A stretch of DNA of 13,515 bases from a bacterium (GTDB lineage: Bacteria > ARS69): NCBI GenBank assembly GCA_025774865.1, contig JALGZO010000095.1, forward strand, positions 1 through 13,515. The letters are read 5' to 3'. Both the position numbers and the translations under genes were made by a program. The notes below the pieces were generated by a model. The model worked only from the letters and a program-made list of their open reading frames with translations, did not search any database and was not told the DNA's origin. Of the stretch, positions 1 through 6,514 are shown in pieces. Numbering within the stretch: position 1 is the first letter of the stretch; each line of letters begins with the position of its first letter.

Positions 1-1
1 C

Positions 2-304
2 GGCGTGGTGGCCCTCCTCGAGTCTCCTCGGGCGGTCGGCGAGATCTTCAACCTCGGGAGCAACGAGGAGGTCTCGATCCTCGGTCTCGCCGAGCGCGTC
101 CGCGAAGTCGCCGGCAGCTCTTCGGAGATTCACCTCGTTCCGTATGACGAGGCCTACGAACCGGGGTTCGAAGACATGCCGCGGCGGGTGCCCGATTTGC
201 GCAAGATCAACGAGATCGTCGGCTACGCTCCCAAGCGCACCCTCGACGACATCCTCCATTCGGTCGTCGAGTACCGGCGGGCAATGACCTTCCGGCCGTC
301 GTGA
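2..304 (+). CDS. NAD-dependent epimerase/dehydratase, C-terminal end (partial)
   Basis: This is the last 100 or so residues of an extended short-chain dehydrogenase/reductase that acts on a nucleotide sugar; the start lies before the window. The stretch GEIFNLGSNEEVSI is the usual segment after the substrate pocket, where the family has 'fNlGs' followed by a 'sI.eLA..i' helix. Further on, FEDMPRRVPDLRKI and the closing helix TLDDILHSVVEYRR match the conserved end of UDP-glucose 4-epimerase, UDP-glucuronate decarboxylase and dTDP-glucose dehydratase relatives. The Rossmann nucleotide-binding part and the catalytic YxxxK are outside the window, so the exact reaction cannot be assigned. The polyprenyl-phosphate sugar transferase two genes downstream supports a role in making sugars for a surface polysaccharide. 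The end at TGA 302-304 is clear. Confidence 0.85.
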   Translation, partial: GVVALLESPRAVGEIFNLGSNEEVSILGLAERVREVAGSSSEIHLVPYDEAYEPGFEDMPRRVPDLRKINEIVGYAPKRTLDDILHSVVEYRRAMTFRPS

Positions 305-380
305 GTCGCCCCGGGCCGACTCAAGCTCCGTCTCGATCACGTCGATATTGAGGCCAATCAGCGCAAGAGCTTGAGCGTAC

Positions 381-410
381 CGGGGGTGGGCCGGCCCCCG
401 CGCCCCGGGG
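381..410 (+). other. GC-rich hairpins over the ribosome binding region of the receiver-kinase gene
   Basis: The 111-base gap at 305-415 holds no gene. Its most distinctive part is CGGGGG (381-386) facing CCCCCG (395-400), with the self-complementary core GGGCCGGCCC (388-397). Directly after it comes the palindrome CCCCGGGG (403-410). The only purine-rich stretch before ATG 416 is GGGGA at 407-411, so the second palindrome would pair with it and could limit translation. The effect on expression is inference. If translation starts at TTG 371 instead, this sequence is coding. Confidence 0.35.
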
Positions 411-415
411 ACTCC

Positions 416-1516
416 ATGTCCGAGAAGAGCCCGCGAGTACTGCTGATCGACGACGACCTCGTCGACTGCGAGGTCGCGCGACGCCTGCTGCGAGGCGGCT
501 ACCTGTTGTCGGAGACGCCGACCGGCATTCAGGGCGTCGAAGCGGTGAGCTCCACTCGGCCGGATTGCGTCCTTCTGTCCACACGATTGCCCGACACCGA
601 TGCCCTCGAGGTCCTCGACCAGATCGTGAGACAGAGTCGAGTCGTTCCCGTCGTCCTGATGGCAGAGGCGGGCGACGAGGAGATCGCCGAGCGTGGCATG
701 GCCGGCGGAGCGTCCGGATTCGTGTCGAAGGTGTCTTTGACGGTCCACAATCTACGTGCCGCGATCGAGCTCGCGCTTCGCGCCGCATCGCTGCAGCGGG
801 ACCTGGAGAACGCGCGCCGGGAACTCGGCCTGATCACCGGGAACCTCACGAAGGAGCTCCGAAGTTCGCTGCAACACATCGCCGAGTCGAGTCACGAGCT
901 GCGGACGCGGCTCGCCTCGCATCTCGACGATCGGTCGGCGGCCGACCTCGCCTTCATCCAGGAGCGCGCACTCGAAATGTCGGCGGGGATGGACGATCTC
1001 GTCGAGTACACCTTGGTCGGGACGGCCGTCTCCTCGGCGGGATGGGTGGATCTGAACGAGGTCATTCGCCAGGTGCTCGACAAGCTGGACGAAGCCGTTC
1101 GCCAGACGAGCGCGTGCATCGAAGTCGAGCCGCTTCCGATGGTGTGGGGCGACACGCCTTCGCTCATCCGCCTCCTGATGAATCTGCTCTCGAACTCGAT
1201 CAAGTTTCACGGTCACGGAAGCCCCGTCGTCCGCGTGAGCTCGCACCTCAAGGACGGCGAATGGGAGATCTCGATCCAGGACAATGGAATCGGGATCGAC
1301 CCTGGCCGACAATCGACGATCTTCCGGCCGCTCGATCCGATCGACGCCGGGCCCTCGTCCGACGGTCGAGGGCTCGGGCTGGCGACCTCTGCCCGCATCG
1401 TCGAGCAGCACGGGGGGCGGATTCGCGTGTTCTCGAATCCTGGGGCTGGCAGTATCTTCCGCTTCACCCTGCGGACGCCCCCGGAGGGGCTCCGGGCGGC
1501 GTCGGACCGTCGTTGA
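416..1516 (+). CDS. Receiver-histidine kinase fusion lacking both phospho-acceptor residues (likely pseudo-signalling protein)
   Basis: This 366-residue soluble protein has an N-terminal receiver domain (about 6-122), a coiled linker (123-140), a HisKA-like helical pair (141-202) and an ATP-binding domain (211-360). The ATP-binding boxes look intact: N box NLLSNSIKF (256-264), DNGIGID (289-295) and GRGLGLA (317-323). The receiver keeps the acidic pocket D12-D14 and Lys105, but Ser55 stands where the phosphorylated Asp belongs (VLLSTRLPD) and Ala83 replaces the switch Thr/Ser. In the helical pair, TKELRSSL (145-152) aligns with the usual SHDLxxPL box, so the phospho-His is Lys146. Its distance to EYT (197-199) is the normal family spacing. 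ATG 416 was chosen because receivers usually start a few residues before the first strand; TTG 371 would add 15 residues. It lies between glycan genes. The next gene overlaps its stop as TTGA. I infer an ATP-binding regulator that works without phosphotransfer. Confidence 0.8.
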   Translation: MSEKSPRVLLIDDDLVDCEVARRLLRGGYLLSETPTGIQGVEAVSSTRPDCVLLSTRLPDTDALEVLDQIVRQSRVVPVVLMAEAGDEEIAERGMAGGASGFVSKVSLTVHNLRAAIELALRAASLQRDLENARRELGLITGNLTKELRSSLQHIAESSHELRTRLASHLDDRSAADLAFIQERALEMSAGMDDLVEYTLVGTAVSSAGWVDLNEVIRQVLDKLDEAVRQTSACIEVEPLPMVWGDTPSLIRLLMNLLSNSIKFHGHGSPVVRVSSHLKDGEWEISIQDNGIGIDPGRQSTIFRPLDPIDAGPSSDGRGLGLATSARIVEQHGGRIRVFSNPGAGSIFRFTLRTPPEGLRAASDRR

Positions 1517-2622
1517 CGGCCCTCAGGGGTCAGCGTAGGCTCCGCAACGGCCAGAAACGCGCCCGAGCCAGGGGGGCCACCCTGCCCGTCGTCCTCATCA
1601 CGTTCCTGACCGCACTCGCCGGGGCAGTCGCCCTCACGCCCGTCTGTCGGAGGATCGCTCTGCGGATGGGATTCCTGGCCCACCCCTCCTCTCGAGGTGT
1701 CCACCGGGAACCGACGCCCCTCCTCGGAGGCGTCGCGATCTTTGCGGCGTTCGCTCTGGCTCTCGCGGTGGGAGCGCTGGTGAGCCGCGTCGGCGCCGTC
1801 ACCCCGACCCTCGGCTTTCTCGCCGGCGGGACCCTGATCTTCGTGATGGGCATCATCGACGATAAGCACGACCTGAGCTGGTTCTCCAAGCTCCTCGGTC
1901 AAATCATCGCCGCGGTACTCCTGCTGGCGAGCGGGAACACCGGCGGGGTGTTCTTCTTCTCTCCGCTGGGCCTCGTGCTGTCACTCGTGTGGGTGGTCGG
2001 ACTCACCAACGCGATGAACTTCTTGGACAACATGGACGGCGTCTGCGCCGGGATCACGGCGGTGGTCGCGCTGACGTTCGTGGGGCTGGGGCTGCTCTCG
2101 GGGGACACCGCGATGGCGGTGATCGCGGCGGCGCTGTGCGGAGCGTCGTTCGGTTTCCTTCGCTTCAACTTCCACCCCGCGCGCATCTTCCTCGGCGACG
2201 GTGGGAGCCTCTTCCTCGGCTACTCGCTCGGGTCTCTCGGCCTGAAGAGCATCGGCCACTCGGATCTCTCGCTGTCGTTGCTCGTGCCGGTAGTAGCGCT
2301 CGCGTACCCGATCTTCGACATCACGTTCGTCAGCGTGACGCGCTCCGCTCGCGGGCAGAGTCTGACGCAGGGTGGCAAGGATCACACGAGCCACCGCCTC
2401 GCCCGGATCAAGCACGGCACGCGCCTCACCGCCGTCGCCATCTACGGAATCTGCGCCGCTCTCGGCGTGATCGCCCTCGTGCTCCAGCGACTCTCGTTCG
2501 CGCCCGCCACGGTCGTGGGGTTCCTGGTCGTCGTGTTCGGACTATTCGCATTCGGAATCCGGCTTGCGCGCCTCGCGCCGGTGCCGGAGTCAGTGCCACC
2601 CCCGCGCGCCGCGGTGGGTTGA
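1513..2622 (+). CDS. Polyprenyl-phosphate sugar-1-phosphate transferase (WecA/MraY/TagO family)
   Basis: This is a multi-spanning inner-membrane enzyme of glycosyltransferase family 4. The family moves a sugar-1-phosphate (often GlcNAc-1-P) from a UDP-sugar to undecaprenyl phosphate, the first step of O-antigen, capsule or similar glycan assembly. With the start used here it has 369 residues and about ten hydrophobic segments. The cytoplasmic motifs are present: EPTPLLGG early in the chain, Asp116-Asp117 in GIIDDKHDLSW, NFLDNMDG with Asp172 and Asp175, FLGDGGSLFLG with Asp229, and the His-rich loop GGKDHTSHRL (His291, His294). It lacks a MraY-like context of cell-wall genes, so a WecA/TagO-like role is more likely. 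The start is uncertain: TTG 1513 overlaps the previous stop (TTGA) and gives a strongly basic N-terminus, while CTG 1582 would begin right at the first membrane helix. The acceptor sugar cannot be read from the sequence. Confidence 0.88.
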   Translation: MTALRGQRRLRNGQKRARARGATLPVVLITFLTALAGAVALTPVCRRIALRMGFLAHPSSRGVHREPTPLLGGVAIFAAFALALAVGALVSRVGAVTPTLGFLAGGTLIFVMGIIDDKHDLSWFSKLLGQIIAAVLLLASGNTGGVFFFSPLGLVLSLVWVVGLTNAMNFLDNMDGVCAGITAVVALTFVGLGLLSGDTAMAVIAAALCGASFGFLRFNFHPARIFLGDGGSLFLGYSLGSLGLKSIGHSDLSLSLLVPVVALAYPIFDITFVSVTRSARGQSLTQGGKDHTSHRLARIKHGTRLTAVAIYGICAALGVIALVLQRLSFAPATVVGFLVVVFGLFAFGIRLARLAPVPESVPPPRAAVG

Positions 2623-2648
2623 CCACCGCCCGGACTTCGCCGGATACT
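2619..2648 (+). promoter_or_regulatory. Possible sigma-70-type promoter for the HemC-like gene
   Basis: TTGACC (2619-2624) overlaps the stop codon of the upstream transferase gene. It is followed after 18 bases by GATACT (2643-2648). This is a 5/6 match to the -35 consensus and a 4/6 match to the -10 consensus. It sits about 50 bases before the TTG start at 2697, within the 74-base gap 2623-2696. Promoter consensus in this phylum may differ, so this is tentative. Confidence 0.35.
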
Positions 2649-2684
2649 CGACCCACTGCTATCGTCCGTCAGAATCGTTGAACC

Positions 2685-2690
2685 AGGAGG
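2685..2690 (+). promoter_or_regulatory. Ribosome binding site that sets a TTG start
   Basis: AGGAGG lies six bases before TTG 2697, the best Shine-Dalgarno match in the window. It supports the TTG start, which places the first conserved strand (LRVGCRGT) at residues 7-14. The nearby ATG at 2701 is in another frame and soon meets a stop. Confidence 0.75.
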
Positions 2691-2696
2691 GAAGTC

Positions 2697-3575
2697 TTGA
2701 ATGAGGATCGCCCGCTTCGGGTGGGATGCCGGGGTACCGAATTCTGCAAAGCCCAGACGTCCACGGTCCTGAAGCGGCTCAACGAGAAGCGCCCCGGAGC
2801 GGAGTTCGAGATCGTGGAAGTTCCGGGGAATGGAGACCAGAGCCCCATTCTGGACGCTCTGGGTGCCGGCGTCGTCGACCTCCACGTGCGGGGCATGCGC
2901 GAGGTTCCGCTCGAGTTGCCCGATGACGTCCACATCGCCGCCTGCACCGAGCGGATCGATCCCTTCGACGTCCTCATCGCGGAGGACGGTGTTCTTCTCG
3001 AGGACCTGCCCGACGGCGCGAAGCTCGGAGTGGAGTCGGCCCGGGTGTCGGTCCAGATCGGCTCGTTCCGCGAGGAACTCGCGATCGAGAAGATGGAAGG
3101 AACCATTGATCGTTTCCTCCAGTATCTGAATGCAGGGAAGGTTGCCGCCTTCATCGTCGCGGCCGAGGACGTCGAGACCATGGGTTGGGAGGACGCGGTC
3201 TCCGAGGTCTTTCCCCCGGATATTCTGCTGCCGGCGGCAGGGCAAGGGAGCTTCGGTCTCCTCACGCGGAAGGACGACGACACCACCACGGAGCTCGCGA
3301 TGGAGATCGACCACCAAATCTCACGGCAGGTAGTGAGAGCGGAGCGAGCGTTCCTGCGCGAGCTGAACGTGAAACTCACGGATCCGGTCGCGGTTCACGG
3401 AAGCTTCGAGGCCGACACGCTCGTCTTGGAGGCCTTGCTGGGCGACGAAGTCTCCGGAGCGATTCTTCGCGACGACCTCGACGGAGATCCTGCGGAGGAA
3501 CACGACCTCGGCATCCGGCTCGCGAAGTTGTTCGTGGCCGACGGGGCACGGGACTACCTGGCCAGCTACGACTGA
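2697..3575 (+). CDS. Hydroxymethylbilane synthase (HemC)-like protein lacking catalytic residues
   Basis: The 292 residues align end to end with porphobilinogen deaminase, the tetrapyrrole enzyme that polymerises four porphobilinogens on a dipyrromethane cofactor. Recognisable parts are RVGCRGTEFCKAQ (8-20), VPLELP (70-75), ERIDPFD (85-91), LPAAGQGSFG (178-187) and AERAFLRELN (215-224). Compared by eye with E. coli HemC (residues from memory), the cofactor Cys242 is Leu227, Asp84 is Glu69, Lys83 is Arg68, Arg132 is Val117, Arg149 is Glu134, Arg155 is Phe140 and Arg176 is Thr161. Only Arg11 (Arg12) and Arg131 (Arg116) appear kept. The flexible lid loop after the early Gly-Asp pair (46-47) is shortened by about 14 residues. 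No other haem gene is nearby. It has its own ribosome binding site, possible promoter and terminator-like hairpin. The reading frame is intact, so it is probably a repurposed fold, perhaps for ligand binding. Automatic annotation would probably call it hemC; that activity is unlikely. Confidence 0.8.
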   Translation: MNEDRPLRVGCRGTEFCKAQTSTVLKRLNEKRPGAEFEIVEVPGNGDQSPILDALGAGVVDLHVRGMREVPLELPDDVHIAACTERIDPFDVLIAEDGVLLEDLPDGAKLGVESARVSVQIGSFREELAIEKMEGTIDRFLQYLNAGKVAAFIVAAEDVETMGWEDAVSEVFPPDILLPAAGQGSFGLLTRKDDDTTTELAMEIDHQISRQVVRAERAFLRELNVKLTDPVAVHGSFEADTLVLEALLGDEVSGAILRDDLDGDPAEEHDLGIRLAKLFVADGARDYLASYD

Positions 3576-3610
3576 GGGGATCCTGTCACCGGATCCTCTT
3601 GGTCTTCTTT
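3575..3610 (+). terminator. Probable intrinsic terminator after the HemC-like gene
   Basis: AGGGGATCC (3575-3583) pairs with GGATCCTCT (3591-3599) across the seven-base loop TGTCACC. This gives about nine pairs, two of them G-T. The T-rich run TCTTCTTT follows at 3603-3610. It begins on the stop codon of the HemC-like gene and ends before the kinase gene, in a 72-base gap. The T tract is interrupted, so read-through is possible. Confidence 0.5.
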
Positions 3611-3647
3611 GAAACCACAGGTTGCGAAGTAGCATCCGGGGAAAACC

Positions 3648-4907
3648 ATGGCGGGACTGCGCGTCTCCATGTCTCCGGTCTTCATCCGGAACTTTCTCTT
3701 CCTGGGGATGGTGACGCTCTCCCTCGCGTCGCTGCTCTACACGAGTCGCCTCGCGACGCACCTCGAGCGGCAGACCGCCATCTTCACGGATCTGTTCGCG
3801 CGATTCGCCGCCGCCTCGACCCTTGCCGCGTCCCAGGACGAAGAGGTGCAGCGCATCTTCCGCGGCTTCATGGATCATGTGACGTTTCCGATCATCGTCA
3901 CGGACCGTCGGGGCGTGCCGTGGACCTGCAAGGGCACCGGCATCTCTCCCGATGCGATTCCCTACGACACGTTCGTGTCGACCGATCCCGCGAACCCGCC
4001 GCCCGGTCCGATCGCGGACCTCCTTTACCTGGCCTGGGAGATGGATACCGAGCGCACGCCGATTCCGATGATTCTCCCCGACACGGGCGAGGTTTTCGGC
4101 TACATCCACTACGGCGAGTCTCCCCTCGTCGGTCAGCTTCGGATGATGCCGGTGATCCAGATCGCGATCGCCGGATTGCTCGTCGCGATCGGTTACTTCG
4201 GGGTGCGCACGGTGCGTCAGAGCGAGAAGCGCTCCATCTGGGCGGGGATGGCGAAGGAGACCGCTCACCAGCTCGGTACGCCGATCTCCTCGATGATGGG
4301 CTGGATCGATCTGCTCGAAGCCGAGGCGTCGCCGGACGACGAATCGACGCGGAGCACGCTCCGGGAGATGCGGACGGACGTTGCGCGGCTCAGCCAGGTC
4401 GCGAGCCGATTCGAGCGAGTCGGGTCGATGCCGAAGCTGGAGCTCCTGGACCCGAACCCGATCATCGCCCACGTGGTCGAGTACCTGCGCCGGCGCCTTC
4501 CTTCCGTGGGTCGCCGGGTGGAAATCGTCGAGCAGCTCAACGACGTTCCGAGGATCCGCTCCGACCGAGAGCTCCTCTCCTGGACCGTCGAGAACGTCCT
4601 CAAGAACGCCGCCGACGCCATTCTGAAGGACGGCGCCGACGGGACGATCATCATCCGGACCGATCCCGGCGTCCCCGACGGAGTCCGGATTCTCGTGGAG
4701 GACAACGGTCCGGGCATTCCCGAATCGATCCAGAGCCGTATCTTCGATCCGGGGTTCACGACGAAGCCGCGCGGCTGGGGCCTGGGGCTCGCGCTGGCGA
4801 AGCGAATCATCGAGGAATACCATGGCGGACGGATCCGCTTGTTGCGGAGCGCACCGAACGTGCGTACCGTGTTCGTCCTGGATATCCCGGAGGGCAAGCG
4901 CCGCTGA
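3648..4907 (+). CDS. Membrane sensor histidine kinase, PorY-like
   Basis: This 419-residue kinase is anchored by two membrane segments (about 12-31 and 168-186) that flank a sensor region of roughly 135 residues outside the membrane. The sensor contains FPIIVTDRRGVPW (80-92) and FGYIHYGES (150-158), which suggests a PAS-like fold. The dimerisation box is WAGMAKETAHQLGTPISSM with phospho-acceptor His207. The ATP-binding domain has the N box NVLKNAADAI, then EDNGPGIP, and GWGLGLA after FTTKPR. All parts look functional, unlike the protein at 416-1516. The sequence around the second membrane segment and His box resembles a kinase family common in Bacteroidota, which I associate with PorY; that link is from memory. 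ATG 3648 has GGGGA at 3638-3642. The PorX-like regulator starts 35 bases downstream, so the two are probably a cognate pair. The signal sensed is unknown. Confidence 0.9.
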   Translation: MAGLRVSMSPVFIRNFLFLGMVTLSLASLLYTSRLATHLERQTAIFTDLFARFAAASTLAASQDEEVQRIFRGFMDHVTFPIIVTDRRGVPWTCKGTGISPDAIPYDTFVSTDPANPPPGPIADLLYLAWEMDTERTPIPMILPDTGEVFGYIHYGESPLVGQLRMMPVIQIAIAGLLVAIGYFGVRTVRQSEKRSIWAGMAKETAHQLGTPISSMMGWIDLLEAEASPDDESTRSTLREMRTDVARLSQVASRFERVGSMPKLELLDPNPIIAHVVEYLRRRLPSVGRRVEIVEQLNDVPRIRSDRELLSWTVENVLKNAADAILKDGADGTIIIRTDPGVPDGVRILVEDNGPGIPESIQSRIFDPGFTTKPRGWGLGLALAKRIIEEYHGGRIRLLRSAPNVRTVFVLDIPEGKRR

Positions 4908-4942
4908 GCGCGCCCGGCGGCGACCCGCCGAAGCAGGAGATC

Positions 4943-6514
4943 ATGGCCGAGGAACGTAAGAGAATCCTTTGGGCGGACGACGAGATGGACCACCTGCGTC
5001 CGCACGTGAAGTTCCTGGAGGATCGGGGTTTCTCGGTGTCCAAGGTGACGAACGGCGAGGATGCCATCGCCCTCACGTCGGACCCCGAGGGCCGCTTCGA
5101 TCTCGTCATCCTGGACGAGATGATGCCCGGCATCGGCGGACTCGAAACCTTGAAGGGGATCAAGGAGCGGGATCCGTACGTGCCCGTCATCATGGTGACG
5201 AAGTCCGAGGAAGAGACTCTCATCGACGCCGCAATCCGCGAGAACATCGACAACTTCCTCGTGAAGCCGGTGAACCCACTCCAGGTGTACACGGCCGCGA
5301 AGCGGCTCCTCGACGGTGACCGAATCCGGGAGTCGGGGGCCATGCGTGACTACGTGGACGACTTCACCGTCCTGCGTAACCTGCGAACCGACACCGCCAC
5401 TCCGGACACCTGGATCGACGTGTATCGAAAGCTCGTGGAGTGGGATCTTCGCCTCGACGATCACCGTGACGCCGGGCTGCTCCAGACCCATGAGGACGCG
5501 AAACTCGAGACCAACATCGAGTTCTGCCGCTTCGTCTCGGAGAACTACCGCGATTGGGTGTCCGGGGCCGAGGGTCGCCCCACCCTTTCGGTGGACATCG
5601 TCCAGAAGTATGTAGCGCCGCTCCTCGCCGAGAAGCGCAAGGTGTACTTCATCATCATCGATTGCCTGCGGCTCGATCAGTGGATCGCGATCGAGGCGCT
5701 CCTGGAACCCTACTTCGACATCCGGCGAGATCACTACTATTCGATCCTCCCCACGGCCACTTCCTTCGCGCGCAACTCGATCTTCTCCGGCCTCTTTCCG
5801 CTCCAGATCTCCCAGCAGCATCCGGAGTACTGGAGCATGCCGGGGGACGACGATTCGAGCTTGAACCGGTACGAGCGGCAGCTTCTTGACGAGCAGCTCG
5901 ACCGGATCGGCGTGAAGCTCAATCCGAGCACCAAGTACATCAAGGTGTTCAACCAGGAAGAGGCCTCCACGGTGAAGAAGGACATCGCGAGCCTGTACTC
6001 GTTGCCGCTCGTCGCGATGGTCTTCAACTTCGTCGACATCCTGTCGCACGGGCGCAGCGAGTCCGCAATCCTCCAGGAGATCGCGCCGGATGAGGCCGCG
6101 TTCCGCGCGCTGACCACCGCATGGTTCAAGCACTCGTCGCTCTTCGACATCCTGAAGGCGATTTCTCGCCAGGACGCGACGGTGGTGCTCTCCACGGATC
6201 ACGGTTCGGTGCTGAGTCGCCGCTCGACGATCGCGTACGGAAACCGCGACACGTCCACGAACCTGCGTTTCAAGATCGGGACGAATCTGGGCTGCGACGA
6301 GAAGAACGCGCTGCACCTCAAGAGCCCGGAGGACTTTCAGCTGCCGACAAATGGACTCAACACGCACTACATCTTGGCGAGGGAGAACTACTACTTCGTC
6401 TACCCCACGAAGTTCCACGAGTACGAGCGGCAATACCGCGGCAGCTTTCAGCACGGCGGCATCTCGATGGAGGAGATGCTCCTCCCGTGCATCGTGATGA
6501 ATCCTCGGCGATGA
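4943..6514 (+). CDS. porX: PorX-like response regulator with PglZ/alkaline-phosphatase-fold effector domain
   Basis: The 523 residues carry a CheY-like receiver (about 6-120), a helical middle (about 125-230) and a PglZ-type alkaline phosphatase superfamily domain (about 235-520). The receiver is complete: Asp12-Asp13, phospho-Asp58 (VILDEMMPG), the switch Thr in IMVTKS and the Lys in FLVKPVNP. In the effector, Asp240 (IIIDCLRLDQW), Thr271 (LPTATSFARN, the nucleophile position), Asp365-x3-His369 (DILSH), Asp419-His420 (STDHGS) and His504 (FQHGG) look like the metal site. The length matches PorX, which in Porphyromonas controls type IX secretion genes and has been reported to act as a zinc-dependent phosphodiesterase. 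It has no DNA-binding helix-turn-helix. AGGAG at 4935-4939 is only three bases from ATG 4943. Its stop overlaps tsaE as ATGA. Whether this organism has type IX secretion cannot be judged here. Confidence 0.92.
   Translation: MAEERKRILWADDEMDHLRPHVKFLEDRGFSVSKVTNGEDAIALTSDPEGRFDLVILDEMMPGIGGLETLKGIKERDPYVPVIMVTKSEEETLIDAAIRENIDNFLVKPVNPLQVYTAAKRLLDGDRIRESGAMRDYVDDFTVLRNLRTDTATPDTWIDVYRKLVEWDLRLDDHRDAGLLQTHEDAKLETNIEFCRFVSENYRDWVSGAEGRPTLSVDIVQKYVAPLLAEKRKVYFIIIDCLRLDQWIAIEALLEPYFDIRRDHYYSILPTATSFARNSIFSGLFPLQISQQHPEYWSMPGDDDSSLNRYERQLLDEQLDRIGVKLNPSTKYIKVFNQEEASTVKKDIASLYSLPLVAMVFNFVDILSHGRSESAILQEIAPDEAAFRALTTAWFKHSSLFDILKAISRQDATVVLSTDHGSVLSRRSTIAYGNRDTSTNLRFKIGTNLGCDEKNALHLKSPEDFQLPTNGLNTHYILARENYYFVYPTKFHEYERQYRGSFQHGGISMEEMLLPCIVMNPRR

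Noticed and set aside
303-322. Inverted repeat GAGTCG...CGACTC after the epimerase stop as a terminator
   Set aside because: The stem is six bases with an eight-base loop and no T-rich run follows. A weak hairpin is present, but I cannot support termination.
893-916. SHELRTRL in the receiver-kinase protein as the phospho-His box
   Set aside because: It resembles SHELRTPL, but it lies only about 40 residues before the EYT motif, while the family spacing is near 54. TKELRSSL at Lys146 fits that spacing exactly, so His160 is probably a chance match.
3609-3635. TTGAAA followed by TAGCAT as a promoter for the PorY-like kinase
   Set aside because: The spacing is only 15 bases, the first element overlaps the terminator T tract, and transcription would begin only a few bases before the ATG.
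3185-4942. In-frame open extension upstream of the PorX-like gene, which could look like a 1109-residue fusion
   Set aside because: The extension is Arg/Pro/Gly-rich, runs through the HemC-like and kinase genes in another frame, and ATG 4943 matches the normal PorX start and length.
4265-6454. A 729-codon open frame on the minus strand, opposite the kinase and PorX-like genes
   Set aside because: Its translation is rich in Arg, Val, Asp and His with no recognisable motif, and both plus-strand genes in the same stretch carry clear conserved domains. Long antisense frames are expected in GC-rich coding DNA.
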